DNA of 64,000 nucleotides from Streptomyces morookaense. Lineage in GTDB: Bacteria; Actinomycetota; Actinomycetes; Streptomycetales; Streptomycetaceae. The translations under genes were made by a program, and so were the position numbers. The DNA is taken from NCBI RefSeq assembly GCF_013030945.1, contig NZ_JABBXF010000067.1, positions 1 to 64,000 on the forward strand. The letters run 5' to 3'. A model generated the notes under the pieces. It saw nothing but the letters and a program-made list of their open reading frames with translations. It did not search any database and had not been told where the DNA came from. The number at the start of each line of letters is the position of its first letter. Position 1 is the first letter of the stretch. Shown here in pieces: positions 9,154 through 17,969 of this stretch.

Positions 9154-9914
9154 GCGCGCACTACTTCCGTGCCCGCGCGCTCGATGGCGAGGGCGTCGTC
9201 GGGGCTCAGCCCGGTGTCGGTGATGAGCAGGTCCACGTCCGACAGTTCACCGAAGCGGGCGAAGTGCTGCTGCCCGGACTTGGCGGAGTCGGCGAGGAGG
9301 ACGACCCGGCGGGCGGCGGCGATCAGCGCCCGCTTGACCGCGGCCTCCGCAAGGTCCGGGGTGGTCAGGCCGCCTTCCGGGGAGAAGCCGTTGGTGGCGA
9401 GGAACAGCACGTCGGCGTGGATCTCCCGGTAGGCGCGCAACGCCCAGTCGTCGACGGCGGCACGCGTACGGTGCCGGATCCGCCCGCCGACGAGGTGCAG
9501 GGTGAGCCCGGGGCGGTCGGCCAGGCAAGCGGCGACCGGCAGGCCGTGCGTGACGACGGTCAGCTCGGCCTCCAGCGGAATCCCGGCGGCGAGCCTGGCG
9601 CATGTCGTACCGGCGTCCAGGATCACGCTGCCGCCGTCGCCGGGCAGTTCGGCCAGCGCGACGCGGGCGATGCGCTGTTTCTCCTCGGCGGCGACGGCGT
9701 CCCGCTCGGCGAGGTCGGGTTCGAAGTCCAGCCGGCCGGCGGGGATGGCGCCGCCGTGCACCCTGCGCACGAGACCGGCACGGTCCAGGGCCTTCAGATC
9801 GCGCCGCACCGTTTCGGCGGTGACCTGGAACGTCTCCGCGAGGGACAGCACGTCCACGCGCCCGCTCCCACGGGCGAGCCGCAGGATCTCCTGCTGGCGC
9901 TCCGGTGCGTACAT
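9150..9914 (-). CDS. fruR: DeoR-family transcriptional repressor of the fructose operon, 254 aa
   Basis: An N-terminal DeoR winged helix (RQQEILRLARGSGRVDVLSL, then VTAETVRRDLKALDRAG and VRRVHGGAI) is followed by the sugar-phosphate-binding DeoRC domain (ILDAGTTCARLA, TNGFSPEGGLTTPDLAEAAV). The start at 9914 (MYAPERQQ) is the conserved one; an in-frame ATG at 9935 would add seven residues and has no better RBS. As first gene of the operon it probably regulates itself, fruK and fruA, with fructose 1-phosphate the likely effector by family analogy. Confidence 0.88.
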   Translation of the reverse strand: MYAPERQQEILRLARGSGRVDVLSLAETFQVTAETVRRDLKALDRAGLVRRVHGGAIPAGRLDFEPDLAERDAVAAEEKQRIARVALAELPGDGGSVILDAGTTCARLAAGIPLEAELTVVTHGLPVAACLADRPGLTLHLVGGRIRHRTRAAVDDWALRAYREIHADVLFLATNGFSPEGGLTTPDLAEAAVKRALIAAARRVVLLADSAKSGQQHFARFGELSDVDLLITDTGLSPDDALAIERAGTEVVRA

Positions 9915-9980
9915 CAGCGTTTGCGTCCCATCCATGCCCGAGTCTGTGGTTTCACGGCCAAGGTACGCTCCGAACTCGGG

Positions 9981-9995
9981 GAAGTAAACAGAAAC
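9981..9995 (-). promoter_or_regulatory. Possible FruR operator
   Basis: On the minus strand GTTTCTGTTTACTTC contains the imperfect repeat GTTTCT/GTTTAC, about 67-81 nt upstream of the fruR start. DeoR-type sugar repressors often bind short, T-rich repeated boxes. The stretch is unusually AT-rich for this genome. Assignment is inference from position and composition. Confidence 0.3.
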
Positions 9996-10067
9996 GGGCG
10001 TCGGACGGACCCAATCGGACAGGGGTCCGCCCCACGACCCCCTAAACCCATATGTCAGGATTCATCC

Positions 10068-10598
10068 ATGAATCATGTCGACATCGTCCCCATGCAGCTG
10101 TCCCATCTGGAAGGCGTGCTGAACCTCGGCCACCGCGCGTACGACGTGAACGCGATGCCGTACACCTCGTGGTCGCTGTCCACGGTCGCCGCGCACTGGG
10201 ACGCGCAACCGGAGGCGTGCTGGGTCGCCGTGGACGACGAGGGGCTGCTCGGTTTCGTCCTCGGATCCCTCTCCTACGACGAGCGCGAGGACTGGGGCTA
10301 CCTCGAATGGATCGCCCTCGACGAACGGGCCCGCGGCAAGGGCATCGCGAGCACACTCGTCGAACGGTGCTGCACCGCACTCTTCACCGCCGGAGCCTCC
10401 CGCATCATCACCGACGTGGAAGCCGGCAACCAGGCGTCGGCATCCATGATGCGCCGCAACGGGTTCACCGAAGGCGTCACGGTGACCCTGTTCACCCGCC
10501 CCAACCCCAGCCACCCCGCTCCCCCGGCCGCCCACCCCCCGCGCGACCCCGCCCGCACCCGCCTCCGCCGCGCTGCCCGCACCACCAACACGCCCTGA
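10068..10598 (+). CDS. GNAT-family N-acetyltransferase, 176 aa
   Basis: One acetyltransferase domain (about 3-140). The central strand LGFVLGSLSYDE, the motif LEWIALDERARGKGIASTLV (acetyl-CoA pyrophosphate loop R..GKG.A) and ITDVEAGNQASASMMRRNGF are typical. The last 30-odd residues are Pro- and Arg-rich and look disordered. The ATG at 10068 has AGGA eight nt upstream. It is transcribed away from fruR. The acceptor substrate is unknown. Confidence 0.85.
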   Translation: MNHVDIVPMQLSHLEGVLNLGHRAYDVNAMPYTSWSLSTVAAHWDAQPEACWVAVDDEGLLGFVLGSLSYDEREDWGYLEWIALDERARGKGIASTLVERCCTALFTAGASRIITDVEAGNQASASMMRRNGFTEGVTVTLFTRPNPSHPAPPAAHPPRDPARTRLRRAARTTNTP

Positions 10599-10695
10599 TC
10601 CGCCTGCAGTTCGTGGAGGCGTACTTGCGCCACCGCGCACCGGCCCAGTACACCTGCCGGGCAGCAGGCGCATCGCCGCAGCAAAGGAGCAGCAC

Positions 10696-11265
10696 ATGCC
10701 CAAGGTTCTGATCCTCACCGGCGATGCCGCCGAGGACCTGGAGGTCTTCTACCCTTACCAGCGCCTGCGGGAGGAAGGGTACGACGTCGACATCGCCGCC
10801 CCCGCCGTGAAGACACTGCAGTTCGTGGTCCACGACTTCACACCGGGCTTCGACACCTACACCGAGAAACCGGGCCGTACCTGGCCCGCCGATGTCGCGT
10901 TCGCCGACGTCGACCCCGCCGACTACGCGGCACTGGTCGTCCCCGGCGGCCGGGCCCCCGAATATCTGCGCCTGGACGCCGACGTGCTGCGCATCGTCCG
11001 GCACTTCTTCGACACCGGCAAACCCGTCGCCCACATCTGCCACGGCGCCCTCGTCCTCACCGCAGCAGGCGTGCTCCGGGGCCGCCGCACCACGGCCTAC
11101 CCCGCCTGTGCCCCGGACGTACAACAGGCGGGCGGCACGTTCACGGACGCGGAAACCGTCGTCGACGGCAACCTCGTCTCCGCCCGCGCCTGGCCCGACC
11201 ATCCCGCCTGGATGCGGGCCTTCGTGGAGCTGCTGCGAGCGAACGCGCCTGTCAAGCAGGCGTAG
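10696..11265 (+). CDS. DJ-1/PfpI-family protein, 189 aa
   Basis: Single DJ-1/PfpI domain: N-terminal KVLILTGDAAEDLEVFYP contains the conserved acidic residue, and the nucleophile elbow AHICHGALVL carries Cys115 followed by His, as in PfpI-type proteins. VVPGGRAPEYLR and WPDHPAWMRAFVE are also typical. Members act as glyoxalases, deglycases, amidases or chaperones, so the exact activity is open. AAAGGAG lies at a good distance before the ATG. It follows the GNAT gene by 97 bp on the same strand and may be co-transcribed. Confidence 0.88.
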   Translation: MPKVLILTGDAAEDLEVFYPYQRLREEGYDVDIAAPAVKTLQFVVHDFTPGFDTYTEKPGRTWPADVAFADVDPADYAALVVPGGRAPEYLRLDADVLRIVRHFFDTGKPVAHICHGALVLTAAGVLRGRRTTAYPACAPDVQQAGGTFTDAETVVDGNLVSARAWPDHPAWMRAFVELLRANAPVKQA

Positions 11266-11300
11266 AGCTCTCTGGGGGCGGAAGTCCCATGCGGTTCGCC

Positions 11301-11352
11301 GGCGCCCCGAAGGGGCGCGGGGAACTGCGCGACCAGCCACGACGTCACCCGC
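11301..11352. repeat. Streptomyces-type dispersed intergenic repeat with hairpin
   Basis: GCGCCCC and GGGGCGC at 11302-11318 form a 7-bp stem. It is followed by CGGGGAACTGCGCGACCAGC and CACGACG. I recognise this hairpin plus 'GGGGAACTGCGCGA' tail from intergenic regions of many Streptomyces genomes, where it occurs in many copies. It lies between convergently or co-directionally placed genes here, 36 bp after the DJ-1 gene. It may act as a transcript-end structure; its origin is unclear. Confidence 0.65.
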
Positions 11353-11434
11353 AGGCGACGTACCGGACTTCCCGGCGGAGCACTCGGTGGCGGCCGAACT
11401 ACTGGCGGCGAACTGCTCCTGCGTCGTAGCCCCC

Positions 11435-11617
11435 TCACATCGGCTTGCCGATCCGCTCGGCCCGGCGGACCAGTTCGCTGCCGAGCCTGGTGCGTTCGCA
11501 GCGGACCTCGTGGCCGTACCGGACCCCGGCGAGCACCTGAAGGAACTTCGCCACCGCAGTCCGACGGGCATCCTCCGGCTGCCCTGGGGTGGCTGGTTGA
11601 ACGCAGGCACTCCCCTC
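11435..11617 (-). other. Short reading frame with coding-like codon use, unidentified
   Basis: On the minus strand a frame ending at 11435 reads ARRTAVAKFLQVLAGVRYGH then EVRCERTRLGSELVRRAERI and ends GKPM. Third positions are mostly G or C and the residues look like a charged helical tail. Only weak GTG or no starts are visible and there is no RBS, so it may be the end of a lost gene rather than a functional small protein. I do not recognise the family. Confidence 0.3.
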
Positions 11618-11633
11618 CCGTTACGGTCTCCGG

Positions 11634-12281
11634 GTGACCGAACTCGACACCTTGCACGCCACCCGCGACGCCTACGACGCCATCGCCCCCGTCTACGCGC
11701 AGCAGTTCCGCGACACGCTGGGCGACCGTCCTTTGGAACGCGCCCTCCTGAGCGCCTTCGCGGAACTGGTACGGACGAACGGCAACGGCGGGGTCGCGGA
11801 CCTCGGCTGCGGACCGGGGCACGTCACGGCTCACCTCCACGGGCTGGGCCTGAACGCCTTCGGCATCGACGCGTCCCCGGTGATGGTCGGCCTCGCCCGC
11901 GAGGCCAACCCGGGGCTGCGGTTCGAGGTCGGCTCGATGGCCGCGCTGGACATCGAGGACGGCACGCTCGGCGGGGTGCTCTCGCGGTGGTCCGTCATCC
12001 ACACCCCGCCGCAGGACCTGCCCGCCGTCCTGGCCGAGATATCCCGGGTCCTGGCCCCCGGCGGGCACCTGCTGATCGAGTTCCCCGCCACCGACGGCCC
12101 CGACCACGAGACGCAGGCCTACGACCACACGGTGCTGACGGCCTACCGCTGGTCCCCCGACCGCCTCGCCGGGCTCCTGCGCGATCACGGACTGACGGAG
12201 TCGGCCCGCATCGTGATCGAGCCCGGGCCCACTGACCGGCGGCAGTTCCAGGAGGTCCAGCTTCTCGCGTACAAGGCGTAG
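11634..12281 (+). CDS. Class I SAM-dependent methyltransferase, 215 aa
   Basis: Rossmann-fold methyltransferase with motif I VADLGCGPGHVTAHLHGLG, an acidic end of strand 2 in AFGIDASPVMV, and GVLSRWSVIHTP as the motif after strand 4; LAPGGHLLIEFP follows. It starts with GTG at 11634. The N-terminal DAYDAIAPVYAQQF is typical of small-molecule methyltransferases of the ubiE/type-11 group. No partner genes define the substrate. Confidence 0.87.
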   Translation: MTELDTLHATRDAYDAIAPVYAQQFRDTLGDRPLERALLSAFAELVRTNGNGGVADLGCGPGHVTAHLHGLGLNAFGIDASPVMVGLAREANPGLRFEVGSMAALDIEDGTLGGVLSRWSVIHTPPQDLPAVLAEISRVLAPGGHLLIEFPATDGPDHETQAYDHTVLTAYRWSPDRLAGLLRDHGLTESARIVIEPGPTDRRQFQEVQLLAYKA

Positions 12282-12381
12282 GCCGGGGAGCCATTCGCCC
12301 GATCCGTCACGTTCGGCCGGGACCCGGCGCCGCCGTGCGTGCGCCCGGTCGCCTGAAGAGCCGTCACCTATAGTCGATCTC

Positions 12382-12627
12382 ATGACCAAGGAGACCAACA
12401 CCGAGGAGCCGAAGCGGAATCCGGCGATCACTGCGCTCTCGCTGCTGGGCCTGCTGGCGATGTGCGGACTGCTGACGTACATGGCCTGGTTCACGGAATG
12501 GGGGCGGTCGCCGGAACTCCTCGGAAAGTGGCTCACCGCGAAGTACGCCCTGAAGGCCGCCGTCTTCGCGCCCGTCGGGATCGTCGGCCTGGTCGCCTGG
12601 TTCCGCTCGCGGCGGAACCGGCCCTGA
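12382..12627 (+). CDS. Small two-helix membrane protein, 81 aa
   Basis: Residues about 18-38 (AITALSLLGLLAMCGLLTYM) and 57-74 (AAVFAPVGIVGLVAW) are hydrophobic helices with a charged N-terminus and an Arg-rich end, so a small inner-membrane protein is likely. No recognised domain. TATAGT at 12369-12374 lies exactly seven nt before the ATG and there is no ribosome binding site, so the transcript may be leaderless. Confidence 0.65.
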   Translation: MTKETNTEEPKRNPAITALSLLGLLAMCGLLTYMAWFTEWGRSPELLGKWLTAKYALKAAVFAPVGIVGLVAWFRSRRNRP

Positions 12628-12686
12628 GCCGATGCCGCCGGTTTCGCGGTACGTGCCGTGACCGGCTCGGCTCAGGTCAGGTCGGC

Positions 12687-13589
12687 TCAGGTCAGCAGCG
12701 CCTTGGTGAGCGCAGCGACATAGGCCTGCCCGGTGGCGTTGGGGTGCAACGGGGCCGAGGGCGAGGTGGGGAGGAGACCCTCGGTCCATTTGGCTCCCGG
12801 CGGCCGGCACGCGTCGTGTCCCAGGACATTGCCCGGGTTGCTGAACAGCGCGTTGTGGCTGCCGGCGACGGCGCCCAGCATCGTGTGCATCCGCTGCCAG
12901 AGGCCGTGGACGTACGGGACGTCGCCCCGGGCGATCGGCACGAGCGGCCAGCACCCGGTGGTGGGCGGCAGCAGCGGAAGGTACCCGACGAGCACGACGG
13001 TCGCGTGCGGGGACCGCTGGTGGATGCCGTCGAGGACACCCGCCACCTTCGGGGCCACCGCATTGATCATCGCCGCCGCCCGGTCGGTTCCGCCGGCGGT
13101 GTAGTGCTGCCGACAGGGGTGGCCCATCGGGTTGGTGAAGCTGCCCTGGAGGCACGTGGCGAGGATCTCGGCGAGGGTGTCGTTGCCGGAGATGGTGACC
13201 GTGACCAGATCGGCGTCCGGGGTCAGCGCATCGAACTGCGGCGGGTTCTCCCCGAGCGGCTGCAGGCGCTGCGGGCTTGCCATGTCCGCAGTCTTCGCAC
13301 CGGCACAGGAGGCGTCGACGAAGTGGGCCACTCCCAGCGATCTGGCGAGGTCGTTCGGGTAGTTGTCCGTGGCCCGGCCGCACCCGGCCGGTTCGCCGTG
13401 GATCTTCGTGGCGGTGCCGAACGACGCGAAGGAGTCGCCCAACGCGACGTAGCTGCCGTAGCCGCGTGCCCGGGCATCGGCAGAGGCGGGGGCGGGGGCA
13501 GCTGCGACGAGCCCGCCCACCACCACGATCGCCGAGGTCAGGGCGGCCAGCAGCCGACGCGTTCTGTGCCACAGGATGTGACGGGGCAT
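12687..13589 (-). CDS. Secreted SGNH/GDSL-family esterase or lipase, 300 aa
   Basis: A signal peptide (RRLLAALTSAIVVVGGLVAA ending APASA) leads into block I YVALGDSFAS with Ser53, block III TVTISGNDTL, and block V LHPNATGQ with the catalytic His near residue 285. Several Cys suggest disulphides, as in Streptomyces extracellular lipases and esterases of this family. The start at 13589 was chosen because GGAGGG lies eight nt upstream and the signal peptide is then compact; an in-frame extension of 16 residues exists. It is divergent from the FAD oxidase gene. Confidence 0.87.
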   Translation of the reverse strand: MPRHILWHRTRRLLAALTSAIVVVGGLVAAAPAPASADARARGYGSYVALGDSFASFGTATKIHGEPAGCGRATDNYPNDLARSLGVAHFVDASCAGAKTADMASPQRLQPLGENPPQFDALTPDADLVTVTISGNDTLAEILATCLQGSFTNPMGHPCRQHYTAGGTDRAAAMINAVAPKVAGVLDGIHQRSPHATVVLVGYLPLLPPTTGCWPLVPIARGDVPYVHGLWQRMHTMLGAVAGSHNALFSNPGNVLGHDACRPPGAKWTEGLLPTSPSAPLHPNATGQAYVAALTKALLT

Positions 13590-13849
13590 GACTGTTCCCT
13601 CCCCGGAGCGGATTGGCGCATGGTCCGACGAATTCACTCCCCTCGATTCCGCGCACGCATACGCGGGACGACCGCGTACAGCGGGTGAATGTTTGACCTA
13701 AGGGGTCGTTGAATCGGGTGATGCCGCGGGGCGAACTCCAAGGCACCGCAAGGGGTTTCGAGCGAGTGCGCCCACCCCTCTGCGCAGCCGTGTCTCATTC
13801 GCAGCCCCGCAACCTTCCGCTCCACATGCCCGTCCTGTTGTCTTCCCGA

Positions 13850-15319
13850 ATGGTCAAGACCGTGACAGCCGATGTGGTGATCGTGGGGAACGGCGTGCTG
13901 GGCCTGTCGGTCGCCGTCGAGACGGCACTGCGGGATCCTGCCCTGCGGATCGCCGTGGTCGGTCCGCAGGCACGCCCCGGTTCCGCCTCCGTGGCGGCGG
14001 GCGCCATGCTCAACTGCTTCGCCGAGGTCACACGGCGTACCGGTGAACATCCCGCATCCCGGGCGAAGTTCGCGCTGGCGCGCGAGGCGGCGCGGCTGTG
14101 GCCGGGCTGGCTGGACCGGCTCGCGGAGGCGGCGGGGGCCGGGGCGGTTCCGGTCCGGCATGCGCGGGGGACGCTGGTCGTGCTGGGCGCGCGCACCACG
14201 GCCGACGGGGCGGGCAGCATGCGCGCGATCCGCGCAGCGGCCGAGGAGCACGGCGAGCCGTTCGAGGACGTGGATCCCTACGACATCGGCTTCTTGGAGG
14301 CGGAGGCGGGCGAACAGCCGGTGGACGCCCTGTACTTGGCGGACGAAGGGGCGGTCGACGCCCGGCAGCTGCTCGCCGCTCTGGACGCCGCCGCGGCCGG
14401 GCGGGGCGTCATACGCATCGCGGACGAGGTGGCGTCGCTGGTGACGGACGAGGACGCGGTCACCGGAGTGCGCCTGTCCTCGGGGACGGCACTCCCCGCT
14501 GGAGCCGTCGTCCTCGCGGCCGGCGCGGCGACCGGTCGTCTGATCGGGCAACTGCCCCCGGGCTCGGTGCAACCGATGCTCAGCGGTGCGGGCGTGGCGC
14601 TGGAGACCGAACGCGTACGGGGCGAGGCCGTGCCGTACGTCGTGCGCACGCCCACCCTCGTCGGCGGCTGCGGACTGCACGCGGTGCCGCTCGGGGACGG
14701 AACCGAGTACGTGGGCGCGACCAACCACGTCTCCTTCGACGCGCCTGCCGGACCGCGGCTGGGCATCGTCCAGGCGCTGCTGTCCGGCTGCGTCGCGCAG
14801 CTCGACCGGAACATCGCCTTCTCGGCCGTGCGGCACTGGCATCACGGCATGCGGCCCGTCACGTGGGACACCTTCCCGCTCCTGGGCCACGGGCCGCTGC
14901 GGGGCCTGTACTTCGCGACGGGCACCTACCGGGACGGCTTCCACGGCTCCCCGGCGATCGCCCGCCACCTGGCCGGACTCCTGACCGGCGGCGCCGCTCC
15001 GGAGGACGAAAAGAACGATCTGTACGCGGTGTTCGCGCCCGGGCGGAAGCCCGTGGAGACGATGACGGCGGACGACGCGGTGGAGCGCTTCGCGGAGATG
15101 GCGGTCCACGTCGCCGTGGAACGCGGCATGCGGCTCCCGCACTTTCTCGACGCGGAACCGATCGCCGCGGCGTGCCGGCAGCTGGCGCACACGTGCATGG
15201 AGCTGCTGGGCGTCCCGGTCGCGCCGGCACCGGAGATCCTCCATGCCGTGTCCGAGGCCGGCGCGGAACGGATCCGTCAAGTGGCCGACTCCCTGCGTGC
15301 GTTGCGCCGCCGCGACTGA
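13850..15319 (+). CDS. FAD-dependent oxidoreductase of the DAO family, 489 aa
   Basis: The N-terminal dinucleotide fold ADVVIVGNGVLGLSVAVETA binds FAD, and the DAO-type body ends with GLYFATGTYRDGFHGSPAIA, the second FAD-contact region of glycine or D-amino-acid oxidases. A further ~110 residues form an extra C-terminal domain. The start at 13850 puts the Rossmann strand at the very N-terminus; upstream ATG/TTG codons are open but lack convincing RBS. It stands between the esterase (divergent) and the polyol permease (convergent), so context does not reveal the substrate. Confidence 0.82.
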   Translation: MVKTVTADVVIVGNGVLGLSVAVETALRDPALRIAVVGPQARPGSASVAAGAMLNCFAEVTRRTGEHPASRAKFALAREAARLWPGWLDRLAEAAGAGAVPVRHARGTLVVLGARTTADGAGSMRAIRAAAEEHGEPFEDVDPYDIGFLEAEAGEQPVDALYLADEGAVDARQLLAALDAAAAGRGVIRIADEVASLVTDEDAVTGVRLSSGTALPAGAVVLAAGAATGRLIGQLPPGSVQPMLSGAGVALETERVRGEAVPYVVRTPTLVGGCGLHAVPLGDGTEYVGATNHVSFDAPAGPRLGIVQALLSGCVAQLDRNIAFSAVRHWHHGMRPVTWDTFPLLGHGPLRGLYFATGTYRDGFHGSPAIARHLAGLLTGGAAPEDEKNDLYAVFAPGRKPVETMTADDAVERFAEMAVHVAVERGMRLPHFLDAEPIAAACRQLAHTCMELLGVPVAPAPEILHAVSEAGAERIRQVADSLRALRRRD

Positions 15320-15352
15320 CATCGGGAGTCGGCGCGCGACTGGCCTCGGAGG

Positions 15353-16720
15353 TCAGCCCGATGTCGGGACCCCGGTGCTGTTCCGTTCCGTCTCCGGCCC
15401 GTTGCCCGTCCCGTTCCCCGTCCCGGACTCCGCCGGCAGACCGTCCCCGGGCGACGTGACGCACAGGCACAGCACCGCGTTGAGCAGGAGCAGGGCCGCG
15501 TAGATCCACACCAGGCCCCGGAATCCGAACGAGCCGTAGGAGAGCGTCCCGATCAGCGGGCCGACCGCGACGCTCAGGCCCGCGCCCAGCGTGTACACGC
15601 CCATGACCTGGCCCCGGCGCCCGGGCGCCTGGGCGACCATCATGGCGGGCAGCGGGACGTACCCGGCAAGTCCGGCCCCGTAGACGGCGACCGCGACCGC
15701 TGCGACGGGGAAGTTGTGACCCGCGGCGGCGGGCAGGTAGGAGCAGAGCAGGCAGCCGACGGCGCCGAGGACGCCGCCGAAGAGGGCGCAGGTCTTGCGT
15801 CCGCTCCAGTTGTCGCCGAGGACGCCGAAGACGAGGAGGGCGCCCAGGTTGGCGGTCATCATGACGACCAGCAGGGTGTTCCACTCCCCGTCGCCGAAGC
15901 CGAGGTCCCGGACGAAGAACGGCATGAAGACCCACATGCCGAAAGACGGCGTGGTGTTGATGAGCCGGATGACCAGACTGATGCCGATCTTCGGCTTCTC
16001 CACCAAGAGGCGGAAGGTGCCCGCCAGTTCGGCGCGTGCGCCGCGTCCGGGTGCGAGCCCGCTGAATCCGGTGCGCTCCTTGAGCAGCAGCAGGACGACG
16101 AGGGAACCTGCCACGGTCACGGCGAGGGAGAACCACAGCGTCCGGTAGAAGCCGAGCGTGGGCGTGACGGCGGCGAAGAGGAAGGAGCCGATGATCGGGT
16201 AGCCGGCGCTGTAGCAGAACCAGAACCAGCCGACCGCCTTGCTCCGGTGGTGCGGGGAGGCGACCGCCATGATCCAGGACAGGAAGCCGTAGGCGAAGAG
16301 CGGATAGCCGAAGCCCCGCAGCCCGTACGTGACCATGACGAGCCAGTAGCTGCCGGACGGCACGGCGACGGCCAGCATGAGGACGTGGAAGACGGCCCAG
16401 ACCGCGGCACCCGCCGCCATCACGCGCCGTGGGCCCCACCGGTCGGACAGCAGGCCCGCGCCGAGGAACGAGGCGATCGCGGCGGTGACGCCGTAGACGG
16501 TGATGATGGCGCCTGCGCCGGTCGCCGAGAAGCCGAGGTCGGTGCCGAAGTACTTGGAGAGGTAACTGGTTTCGACGCCGTCGCCGATCATGAAGAGCAG
16601 CACTCCGGCGTAGCCCCAGGCGAGGGGCCGGGGTATGCCGAGCCGGTTGCCCGGGGTCGCGGGGTTCACCGGGTGCACCGGGTTCACCGGGTGCGTTCCC
16701 CCGCTCGCGCCGACGCTCAT
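15353..16720 (-). CDS. MFS transporter, polyol permease type, 455 aa
   Basis: About 12 hydrophobic segments. The opening LGIPRPLAWGYAGVLLFMIG followed by DGVETSYLSKYF closely resembles the RbtT/DalT/CsbX polyol permeases of the major facilitator superfamily. DRWGPRRVM is the loop 2-3 signature. The start overlaps the dehydrogenase stop as ATGA (16717-16720), so the two genes form an operon. The N-terminus contains short tandem repeats (VNPVHPVNP). It probably brings a sugar alcohol into the cell for the dehydrogenase. Confidence 0.83.
   Translation of the reverse strand: MSVGASGGTHPVNPVHPVNPATPGNRLGIPRPLAWGYAGVLLFMIGDGVETSYLSKYFGTDLGFSATGAGAIITVYGVTAAIASFLGAGLLSDRWGPRRVMAAGAAVWAVFHVLMLAVAVPSGSYWLVMVTYGLRGFGYPLFAYGFLSWIMAVASPHHRSKAVGWFWFCYSAGYPIIGSFLFAAVTPTLGFYRTLWFSLAVTVAGSLVVLLLLKERTGFSGLAPGRGARAELAGTFRLLVEKPKIGISLVIRLINTTPSFGMWVFMPFFVRDLGFGDGEWNTLLVVMMTANLGALLVFGVLGDNWSGRKTCALFGGVLGAVGCLLCSYLPAAAGHNFPVAAVAVAVYGAGLAGYVPLPAMMVAQAPGRRGQVMGVYTLGAGLSVAVGPLIGTLSYGSFGFRGLVWIYAALLLLNAVLCLCVTSPGDGLPAESGTGNGTGNGPETERNSTGVPTSG
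16649..16696. repeat. Tandem 9-bp repeat in permease N-terminus
   Basis: Alternating units GGGTTCACC and GGGTGCACC repeat about four to five times. They encode the VNP/VHP run at the cytoplasmic N-terminus of the permease. Slippage would change the tail length in steps of three residues without breaking the frame. Confidence 0.5.
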
Positions 16721-17742
16721 GCCCCCGTCCCTCCCGCCGCCCTCGTACCGGCCGCCGGCGAGATGTGGATCTTGCGGCCGGTGCCCGCGCGGAAGACGCC
16801 CACGGCTTCCTCGAAGCCGTCGAGACCGTGGACATGGCTGACCAGCGGGTCGAGGTCGAGCCCGGCGACGAGCAGGTCGATGGCGGGCCGGAAGCTGTTG
16901 TGCACCGCCATCGAACCGATGATGTCGATCTCGCGGTTGTAGACGGCGAACGGCGAGAAGGAGGCGGTGCGTGCCGGGTCGGCGACGCCGAACTGGAGGA
17001 ACGTGCCGCCTTTGCGGACGTGTCCGAGGCCGTCTTCGATCGCGGCGATCACGCCGGTCGCGTCGATCACGACCTCGAAGCCCTGCGGGCGGCCGAGTTC
17101 GCCGGCGGTGCCGGCCACGGCGTCGGCGGCGAAGGACCGGGCGAAGGGGAGGCGGTCGGCGTTGGGGTCCACCATCGAGACGGAGGCGGCACCGGCGCCG
17201 CGGACGACGGCGGCCATCATCAGGCCCATGGTGCCCGCGCCGTAGACCAGGTAGTGCTCGCCGGGGCGGCGGGGCAGCCGGTTGAGGCCGTGGACCGCGC
17301 AGGAGAGCGGCTCGACCAGACCGGCTGCCGCGTCGGACAGGTTCTCGGGCAGGACATAGGCGGAGTGGGCGGGGACCGCGACGAGTTCCGCGAAGCCGCC
17401 GTCGCGGGTGACCCCGACGGCGCTGTAGTTGTCGCAGAGGTTGCCGCGGCCGATGCGGCAGTAATGGCAGGCGCCGCAGGGCAGGTTGGGGTCGACGGCG
17501 ACGCGCGTGCCGGGGCGGGGCCCGGTGACACCGGGGCCGAGGGCCGCGACGCGGCCGGTGAGCTCGTGACCGGGGACCAACGGGTATGCGGCGGAGGGGA
17601 GTTCGCCGCCGAGGATGTGCATGTCCGTCCCGCACAGCCCGCACGAGGACACTTCGACGATCAGTTCGCCGGGGCCCGGGGCGGGGTCGGGGACTTCGGT
17701 CACCTCGTACCGGCCGGGGGCGGTGACGAGTACGGCTCGCAT
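16717..17742 (-). CDS. Zinc-dependent alcohol (polyol) dehydrogenase, 341 aa
   Basis: Medium-chain dehydrogenase: catalytic zinc ligands in CGLCGTDMH and PGHELTGRV, four structural-zinc Cys in LPCGACHYCRIGRGNLC, and the NAD fold around VYGAGTMGLMMA with the acidic residue in SMVDPNADR that favours NAD over NADP. Sorbitol, xylitol, arabitol and threonine dehydrogenases belong here. GAGGAG lies at a good distance before the ATG. With a polyol permease, a LacI regulator and a ketose-type PfkB kinase beside it, oxidation of a sugar alcohol to a ketose is the likely role. Confidence 0.88.
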   Translation of the reverse strand: MRAVLVTAPGRYEVTEVPDPAPGPGELIVEVSSCGLCGTDMHILGGELPSAAYPLVPGHELTGRVAALGPGVTGPRPGTRVAVDPNLPCGACHYCRIGRGNLCDNYSAVGVTRDGGFAELVAVPAHSAYVLPENLSDAAAGLVEPLSCAVHGLNRLPRRPGEHYLVYGAGTMGLMMAAVVRGAGAASVSMVDPNADRLPFARSFAADAVAGTAGELGRPQGFEVVIDATGVIAAIEDGLGHVRKGGTFLQFGVADPARTASFSPFAVYNREIDIIGSMAVHNSFRPAIDLLVAGLDLDPLVSHVHGLDGFEEAVGVFRAGTGRKIHISPAAGTRAAGGTGA

Positions 17743-17785
17743 GGGCAGGCTCCTCACTTCGTCGTGCGGTGGCGGGACCGTATCC

Positions 17786-17819
17786 GCGACGTAAGCGTTT
17801 GCGCAAGCGTTTACGTCGC
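17786..17819. promoter_or_regulatory. LacI-type operator in the divergent polyol promoter
   Basis: A 34-bp near-perfect palindrome centred at about 17802/17803. It contains GTAAGCG (17791-17797), the core TTTGCGCAA and GCGTTTAC (17807-17814), flanked by GCGAC/GTCGC arms. The central CG-containing symmetry is the hallmark of LacI/GalR operators. It sits between the dehydrogenase-permease operon and the lacI-type gene and probably controls both. Confidence 0.8.
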
Positions 17820-17969
17820 TGGGTGGGTGAGGTAACGTCAAGCAGTCCGGACGACACGGACGATGGATGGACGACGGACGACCGACGGACGGACTTCCGG
17901 CGGACGGACTTCCGGCGGGCACCGGACGCCGGGCGCCGGGCGGACGACTCACGGGGAGGCGCGGGGAAC

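Noticed and set aside
17866..17930. GGACGGACTTCCGGC repeated twice before the lacI-type gene as a further operator
   Set aside because: The direct repeat has no dyad symmetry and is probably low-complexity sequence; the strong LacI palindrome lies upstream of it.
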